Shown here one piece after another: positions 59,773 through 64,000 of a DNA stretch of 64,000 nucleotides. The notes beneath the pieces were generated by a model that saw only the letters and a program-made list of their open reading frames with translations, was not told the DNA's origin and made no database searches. Origin of the DNA: Natronoarchaeum rubrum (GTDB lineage Archaea > Halobacteriota > Halobacteria > Halobacteriales > Natronoarchaeaceae); NCBI RefSeq assembly GCF_024494695.1, contig NZ_JANHDP010000004.1, positions 248,001 to 312,000 of the forward strand. The letters are read 5' to 3'. A program made the translations under genes and the position numbers. The first letter of the stretch is position 1. The number at the start of each line of letters is the position of its first letter.

Positions 59773-61317
59773 ATGCTGACCAAGGACCTTCTGCGCGTCT
59801 CGCGAGCGGGCGGAGGCTACCAGCCGCAGTTCGCCGAGCGGCGCCACCGCCCGCTGGCCGCGAAGGTCCTCGGAACGTACCAGGGGCACGTCGGCCACCG
59901 TAGGGAGGAGCTGACTACGGCGCTGACCGACCTCGAACGCGAGGCCGAGGACTTCAAGCTGGTCCGGGGGTTCGCGAAGCTACTGGAGCGCGAGGCGACC
60001 TTCGAGACGCGGGCGCCGATCGAGCCCGTGCGCGCCCGAACGGCGGCGTTCGCGGCCGCCGAGGCCGAGGGCGTCGTCACGTCGGCCGAGCGGTCGCGGG
60101 CGCTCGACCGAGCCGCCGACGATCTGGACGCCGAGCCCGACGCTCTCGATCGATCGCTGTACGCCGACCTCGAACCGCGACAGGTGCTCGACTCGGTCGA
60201 CGCGCGCTGGGATCCCGACGAGCTGCTCGCCCAGTACAACCTCTCGCTGGCTCAGACGGCGCTGTTCGACGCGACCGAAATCCGCGTACGCTCGTCTGAC
60301 CCGAAGGCGCTGGTATCGGCTGTCAAGCGCCTGCGGCTGATGTACGAGGTGCGGACGCTCGAGGGCGAAGCGGCGTCGGGCAGCGGGGAAGGGCCCAACA
60401 GCGCACGCGAGGTCGTCGTCACGGGCCCCGACCGGCTGTTCCGCGCGACTCGGCGCTACGGCACCCGCTTCGCTCGACTGCTGCGCACGATCGCCAAGGC
60501 CGACGAGTGGAACCTCTCGGCGACGATCGACGACCGCGGCACCGAACGCGAGTTGCGCCTCTCGGACGCCGACCCGGTCCGGGTGCCCGGCGTCGAACCC
60601 GTCACGGAGGTCAGCTACGACAGCGGCGTCGAGGCCGACTTCGCCGCGCGCTTCGAGTCGCTCGATCTGGACTGGGAACTCACCCGCGAGCCAGAGCCAC
60701 TGGCGGCCGGCGAGAGCGTCATGATCCCCGACTTCTCGTTCGGCTATCGCCACGCCGACTTCACGGTTTACTTCGAGATCATGGGGTTCTGGACGCCCGA
60801 GTACGTCGACTCGAAGCTCGAAAAGCTAGACCACGTCGACGACGAGGAGCTGCTCGTCGCCGTCGACGAGAGCCTCGGCGCGGGCGAGCAGATCGAGGCT
60901 CGCGATCACCGCGCGATCCCCTACTCGGGGACCGTCCGGATCAAGGACGTCAGGGACGCGCTCAGGGCGTACGAGGACGATCTCGTGGCGGCGAGCGCCG
61001 CCGATCTGCCCGACGAGCTCGCCCCCGACGACGACGTGATCGGGATCGACGAACTCGCGGCGCGACACGGCGTCAGCGAGGCCGCGATCGAGGACAAGTC
61101 GTTCCCCGAGCACAGGCTGGTCGGGCGGACGCTGATCCGGCCCGCCGTTCTGGACGCCCTCGCCGACGATATCGAGGCGGGGATGGCCTACGGTGACGCC
61201 GAGGCCGCGCTCGACGACGCCGGCGTCGCCGACGCCAGCGCGGCGCTGTCGGCGCTGGGCTACCGCGTCGAGTGGGACGGACTGTCCGGCGGGACGATCC
61301 GCGAGCGCGAGGATTGA
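59773..61317 (+). CDS. bax1: DUF790 family nuclease Bax1, XPB partner
   Basis: A 514-residue protein. Its N-terminus (MLTKDLLRVSRAGGGYQPQF) and central part match archaeal Bax1, an NTPase-free nuclease known to bind XPB. A PD-(D/E)xK-like core lies near residues 318-345 (IPDFSFGYRHADFTVYFEIMGFW, then KLEKLDHV). The C-terminal 120 residues add a helix-turn-helix-like segment (IDELAARHGVSEAAIEDK) and an acidic end. In many archaea bax1 directly follows xpb; here six genes, the short leader frame and about 6 kb separate them. Nucleotide excision repair is the likely process. Confidence 0.9.
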   Translation: MLTKDLLRVSRAGGGYQPQFAERRHRPLAAKVLGTYQGHVGHRREELTTALTDLEREAEDFKLVRGFAKLLEREATFETRAPIEPVRARTAAFAAAEAEGVVTSAERSRALDRAADDLDAEPDALDRSLYADLEPRQVLDSVDARWDPDELLAQYNLSLAQTALFDATEIRVRSSDPKALVSAVKRLRLMYEVRTLEGEAASGSGEGPNSAREVVVTGPDRLFRATRRYGTRFARLLRTIAKADEWNLSATIDDRGTERELRLSDADPVRVPGVEPVTEVSYDSGVEADFAARFESLDLDWELTREPEPLAAGESVMIPDFSFGYRHADFTVYFEIMGFWTPEYVDSKLEKLDHVDDEELLVAVDESLGAGEQIEARDHRAIPYSGTVRIKDVRDALRAYEDDLVAASAADLPDELAPDDDVIGIDELAARHGVSEAAIEDKSFPEHRLVGRTLIRPAVLDALADDIEAGMAYGDAEAALDDAGVADASAALSALGYRVEWDGLSGGTIRERED

Positions 61318-61386
61318 GGCTGGAGCGGGCGACGTGCGCACCCGGCCGTAGAAAGGATTAACATCCGCCCCGACGAGCGTGGAACC

Positions 61387-61833
61387 ATGACTCTCCTGGT
61401 GCCGTTCGACGGCTCGGAGCTCTCGACGGCGGCGCTCGATCGCGCGACGGAGTTCGGCGAGTTCACCGGCGAGGACGTCGTCGCGCTGGCGGTGATCCCG
61501 CCGGACGCCGAGTTCGCCCGCGATCGGGGCTGGCTCGACCCCGGCGAGCAGTTCGACACCGAGATGATCTGTACCCGGCTCCGCCAGCGCGTCGAGGACG
61601 TCGCGCCCGACGCGCGGTTCCGCTGCGAGGAGACCGAGGAGACCGACTACCGGGCGACGCTGACGACCGACGTCACCCGGACGATCCGGCAGGTCGCCGC
61701 CGACCTGCAGGCGTCGATCATCTTCGTCGGCAGCGAGAACGCCGGGCGCGTCTCGACGCCGCTGACCAGCGTCGGCAACCCGCTCTCGGAGGATCCGCGC
61801 TACGACGTTCACATCGTCCGCCACGCCGACTGA
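61387..61833 (+). CDS. Universal stress protein-like protein (divergent)
   Basis: A 148-residue Usp fold protein (MTLLVPFDGSELSTAALDRA) whose C-terminal loop lacks the G-2x-G-9x-G-S ATP motif (FVGSENAGRVSTPLTSVGNPL instead), so ATP binding is doubtful. It contrasts with the ATP-type UspA at 20179. ATTAAC about 28 bp before the ATG is its promoter. Neighbour genes give no functional hint. Confidence 0.87.
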   Translation: MTLLVPFDGSELSTAALDRATEFGEFTGEDVVALAVIPPDAEFARDRGWLDPGEQFDTEMICTRLRQRVEDVAPDARFRCEETEETDYRATLTTDVTRTIRQVAADLQASIIFVGSENAGRVSTPLTSVGNPLSEDPRYDVHIVRHAD

Positions 61834-61864
61834 GCGCCGTCGCTGTGCGGCCGGCTGGCCCACC

Positions 61865-61916
61865 TCGGCGTCGAGCGGGCCGCGTCGGCGTCAAGCGGGC
61901 CGCGTCGGCGTCAAGC
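61865..61916. repeat. 2.6 tandem copies of a 20-bp unit
   Basis: TCGGCGTCAAGCGGGCCGCG occurs at 61885-61904, with a one-base variant at 61865-61884 and a partial copy at 61905-61916. The spacer lies between the Usp and aldo/keto reductase genes. There are no spacers between units. Confidence 0.8.
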
Positions 61917-61980
61917 CCGCTCCCGACGAGCGTGCCGGAACCCCTAGCGGTTAGGGCGAACCCCTCCTCTGTTCGACCGT

Positions 61981-62820
61981 ATGACCGCACCGACAGTGAC
62001 GCTGCCGAGCGGCGACGAGATGCCGATGATCGGTTACGGAACGTGGGATATCGGGGGCGAAACCGTCCAGGAGGGCGTCCGTGCGGCGCTGGACGCCGGA
62101 TACACCCACGTCGACACGGCCGAGGGGTATATGAACGAGGCGGAGATCGGCGAGGTGCTCGCGGAGTACGACCGCGACGACGTCTTCCTCACCTCGAAGG
62201 TACTCCCGAAGAATCTCGAATACGAGTCGGTGCGCCGCTCCTGCGAGGAGTCCCTCGAAAAACTGGGCACCGACTATCTCGATCTGTACCTGATCCACTG
62301 GCCCAATCCCGCGGTGTCGCTCCGCGAGACGCTGGACGCGATGGCCCAACTCCACGAGGAGGGCAAAGTCAGGAACGTCGGCGTCTCCAACTTCAGCCCC
62401 TACCAGCTCGGCGCCGCGAACCACGTCTCGGACGTACCGATCGCCGTCAACCAGATCGAGTACCATCCCTACCTCCAGCGCCCCGACTGGATCGAGACGG
62501 CCCGCGAGTCCGATACCGTGGTCGAGGCCGCGGCGCCGCTGGCCCGGACCGAGGTGCTCGGCGACGACACCGTCCAGGAACTGGCCGACGAGTACGACAG
62601 GACGCCCGCCCAGATCGTGCTCCGGTGGGCGATCGAGAACGACGTCGTCGCCATCCCCAAGTCGAGTTCGCCCGAGCACGTCCGCGACAACTTCGAGCTG
62701 TTCGACTGGTCGCTCGACGACACCGACCGGGAGCGGCTCGACGACCTCGACCGGGACCACGCGGTGTACGACTCGCGCAAGAAGGACTGGACGCGGGACG
62801 TCTACGGCATCTCGAAGTAA
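61981..62820 (+). CDS. Aldo/keto reductase
   Basis: A 279-residue NADPH-dependent reductase close to the 2,5-diketo-gluconate reductase / YvgN group. Catalytic Asp and Tyr are in HVDTAEGYMNE, Lys in LTSKVLPK, and His in LIHWPNP. The C-terminal IPKSSSPEHVRDNFELFD is the NADPH-binding region. Full length, ATG 61981. Convergent with the small zinc-ribbon gene; physiological substrate unknown. Confidence 0.93.
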   Translation: MTAPTVTLPSGDEMPMIGYGTWDIGGETVQEGVRAALDAGYTHVDTAEGYMNEAEIGEVLAEYDRDDVFLTSKVLPKNLEYESVRRSCEESLEKLGTDYLDLYLIHWPNPAVSLRETLDAMAQLHEEGKVRNVGVSNFSPYQLGAANHVSDVPIAVNQIEYHPYLQRPDWIETARESDTVVEAAAPLARTEVLGDDTVQELADEYDRTPAQIVLRWAIENDVVAIPKSSSPEHVRDNFELFDWSLDDTDRERLDDLDRDHAVYDSRKKDWTRDVYGISK

Positions 62821-62858
62821 CCGACCGCGACGCCGGAAAAAAGCCGACGGAACTTGTC

Positions 62859-63008
62859 CTACTCGATCCGCACGAGCCGATCACTCCAGCACTCGGCGCA
62901 GGATTCGTCGTTGGAGCTGTAGGTACAGCCGCAGACGGTACATCGGAAGAGGCCGCCGCGGTCGTCGCGACGGACGAACTTGTCGAGATAGCGCTTCAAC
63001 GTTGACAT
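62859..63008 (-). CDS. Small zinc-ribbon protein
   Basis: A 49-residue protein with a four-Cys ribbon (CTVCG ... CAECW) after a basic start (MSTLKRYLDKFVRRDDRGG). Size and pattern resemble haloarchaeal mini zinc-finger proteins. A hairpin GTAGCG/CGCTAC lies 10 nt before the ATG and a TATA element (GCTTATG on the minus strand, 63059-63065) about 50 bp before it, so the mRNA probably begins with that hairpin. Function unknown. Confidence 0.78.
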   Translation of the reverse strand: MSTLKRYLDKFVRRDDRGGLFRCTVCGCTYSSNDESCAECWSDRLVRIE

Positions 63009-63018
63009 GACTCGCTGT

Positions 63019-63034
63019 GTAGCGTGAACGCTAC
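63019..63034 (-). promoter_or_regulatory. 5'-end hairpin of the zinc-ribbon mRNA
   Basis: GTAGCG (63019-63024), loop TGAA, CGCTAC (63029-63034): a 6-bp perfect stem. It sits between the TATA at 63059-63065 and the ATG at 63008, so transcription starting near 63035 would place it at the extreme 5' end of the mRNA. Confidence 0.4.
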
Positions 63035-63172
63035 GTGCGATGCGGTACACCACGTGGGCATAAGCTTCCGGGTACTGGTAGCGGGAAAAACACGTCACAC
63101 GTCGAACCGATCGGATAGCCGGCAGTCGCGATACCTGCCGACCCGCCTCGGATCCGGTCACCGGACGGAGAG

Positions 63173-63766
63173 CTACAGGTCCCGCTGGCGCCCCTTCGGC
63201 ACCATCGAGCGCAGCGTGCCGTGAGTGAACAGGCCGACGCCGATCGGCTCGACGCCGCCGGCGATCTCGTGAGCGGCGATCAGGTAGCCCCAGTCGCCGT
63301 CCCAGTCCGGTTCGAGGTCCTCGCCTGCCGCGAACGCCCTGGCCTGCGCGGCGTCGAGTTCGATGACGTTCGTCGACGCGTCGCGCCCGAACCGCTGGAC
63401 GGCGTCGGTCGTCGGCTTCCAGTGCTCCTGGCGCGTGCGCAAGAACTTCATCCCGATCGCCTCGACCTCGATCGGCGAGACGACCTCGCCCGCGAGCGCC
63501 CAGATCTTGCCGGCGCCTTTCTCCCAGAACGTGTACTCCGCGAACGTCTCCGGTTGGATGCCGAAGCGCGTCTCCCACCAGTCGAGCACTTCCTCGCGAG
63601 TCGCCCGCCCCTCGACCTCGCGCTCGGCATCGGTCGCCGGCAGTCGGGCGAAGCGACGGCCGACGTTCTGGCGGAGGTCGTCGCCGCCGGACGCCGTTGC
63701 CTCGTCCTCGCCGCCCGACGCCGCTGCGTCACCGGCGTCGTCAGCGCCCGCGCCGTCGTCGCTCAC
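63173..63766 (-). CDS. DUF7122-like protein coupled to an RNA methyltransferase
   Basis: A 197-residue protein starting at GTG 63766, which overlaps the stop of the methyltransferase gene as GTGA. After an acidic start, residues 40-197 hold a fold related to the C-terminal RNA-binding part of NOL1/NOP2/RsmF proteins (WWETRFGIQPETFAEYTFWEKGAGKIWAL, then IEVEAIGMKFLRTRQEHWKPTT). It may be the methyltransferase's RNA-binding half encoded separately. DUF7122 is the probable family name; moderate confidence. Confidence 0.8.
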   Translation of the reverse strand: MSDDGAGADDAGDAAASGGEDEATASGGDDLRQNVGRRFARLPATDAEREVEGRATREEVLDWWETRFGIQPETFAEYTFWEKGAGKIWALAGEVVSPIEVEAIGMKFLRTRQEHWKPTTDAVQRFGRDASTNVIELDAAQARAFAAGEDLEPDWDGDWGYLIAAHEIAGGVEPIGVGLFTHGTLRSMVPKGRQRDL

Positions 63767-64000
63767 GTCCCCACCTCCAGGGTCGCGCAGAAGAACCCGC
63801 CAGTATCGTTGTGGTGGGGGTAGATCCGGGCGGCCTTCTGGACGCTCGGGTCGTAGGACTCGCCTTCCCATTCGGTGATTCCAGGGGCGTGGTCCATCGG
63901 TACGTCCTGCTCGACGACGCGACAGTCCTCGACGTCGAGCACGTGATCGAGCACGGCCTCGTTCTCCTCGGGCGCGAACGTACACGTCGAGTAGACGACG
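63763..64000 (-). CDS. RsmB/NOP family RNA methyltransferase, C-terminal part (start outside window)
   Basis: The visible 78 residues are the C-terminus of a SAM-dependent m5C RNA methyltransferase. The family block around the second catalytic Cys is present (VVYSTCTFAPEENEAVLDHV), followed by the usual ending with YPHHNDTGGFFCATLEV. The gene continues beyond base 64000 on the minus strand. It is the upstream partner of the DUF7122-like gene in one operon. Confidence 0.88.
   Translation of the reverse strand, partial: VVYSTCTFAPEENEAVLDHVLDVEDCRVVEQDVPMDHAPGITEWEGESYDPSVQKAARIYPHHNDTGGFFCATLEVGT

Noticed and set aside
61865..61916. Possible CRISPR array
   Set aside because: Units are directly adjacent with no spacers, and there are no cas genes in the window.

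Overview
The window is high-GC, acidic-proteome DNA of a haloarchaeon (class Halobacteria). Supporting signs are DUF families confined to that class, a HalOD1 domain, a HalX response regulator, a bat-type HTH regulator, archaeal TFS and NAC, XPB and Bax1 homologues, fused PurN/AICARFT, and TATA boxes about 27 bp before many start codons, as expected for leaderless mRNAs. Genus cannot be fixed from sequence alone. I see no rRNA or tRNA gene, CRISPR array, transposase or prophage; this is chromosomal core sequence with scattered accessory genes.

Layout. 1-9.1 kb: a Tad-like type IV pilus/secretion locus (ATPase, TadC-like membrane protein, then four membrane-anchored haloarchaeal proteins, the last 1040 aa). 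9.2-19.2 kb: a DUF5791-like protein, SDR epimerase, membrane-anchored DHH phosphoesterase, PiT phosphate transporter, aldo/keto reductase, small zinc finger, MFS transporter, GpgS-like glycosyltransferase, HicB-HicA toxin-antitoxin pair, and a Nudix CoA pyrophosphatase. 19.3-24.6 kb: zinc-finger/winged-helix protein, UspA, divergent purNH and purB, and an acetyltransferase. 24.7-28.9 kb: an internally duplicated DUF4397 lipoprotein, an ABC exporter pair and another lipoprotein. 29.0-34.8 kb: a complete succinylase-branch lysine/diaminopimelate operon dapA-dapB-dapD-lysA-dapF-dapE on the minus strand. 35.1-42.1 kb: htpX, NYN protein, PUA protein, DUF5787/5797/5789 proteins, transcription factor S, tRNA m1A methyltransferase TrmI with NAC. 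42.2-48.7 kb: histidine kinase, KorAB 2-oxoacid:ferredoxin oxidoreductase, FNR-like reductase, bat-type regulator, HalOD1 protein. 49.0-52.2 kb: dnaK and grpE without dnaJ. 52.3-61.3 kb: XPB helicase and its nuclease partner Bax1 (DUF790), separated by about 6 kb of unrelated genes including a J-domain/[2Fe-2S] ferredoxin fusion, TrmB regulator and HalX response regulator. 61.4-64.0 kb: UspA, aldo/keto reductase, small zinc ribbon, DUF7122-like protein and the C-terminus of an RsmB/NOP RNA methyltransferase.

The less ordinary signals are mostly non-coding or architectural: a long, bulged, possibly bistable RNA hairpin between the SDR and DHH genes (10537-10635); a family of intergenic hairpins sharing an 11-12 nt loop of the type TCGCTnCGCTC while their arms change in a compensated way (behind purNH, tfs and dnaK); a GrpE with a roughly 150-residue tail lacking basic residues; a possible 20-bp duplication at the PiT transporter start; a 615-bp internal duplication in the DUF4397 gene; a short coding sequence with ATGA coupling to the HalX regulator; and hairpins in the likely 5' leaders of korA and a small zinc-ribbon gene.
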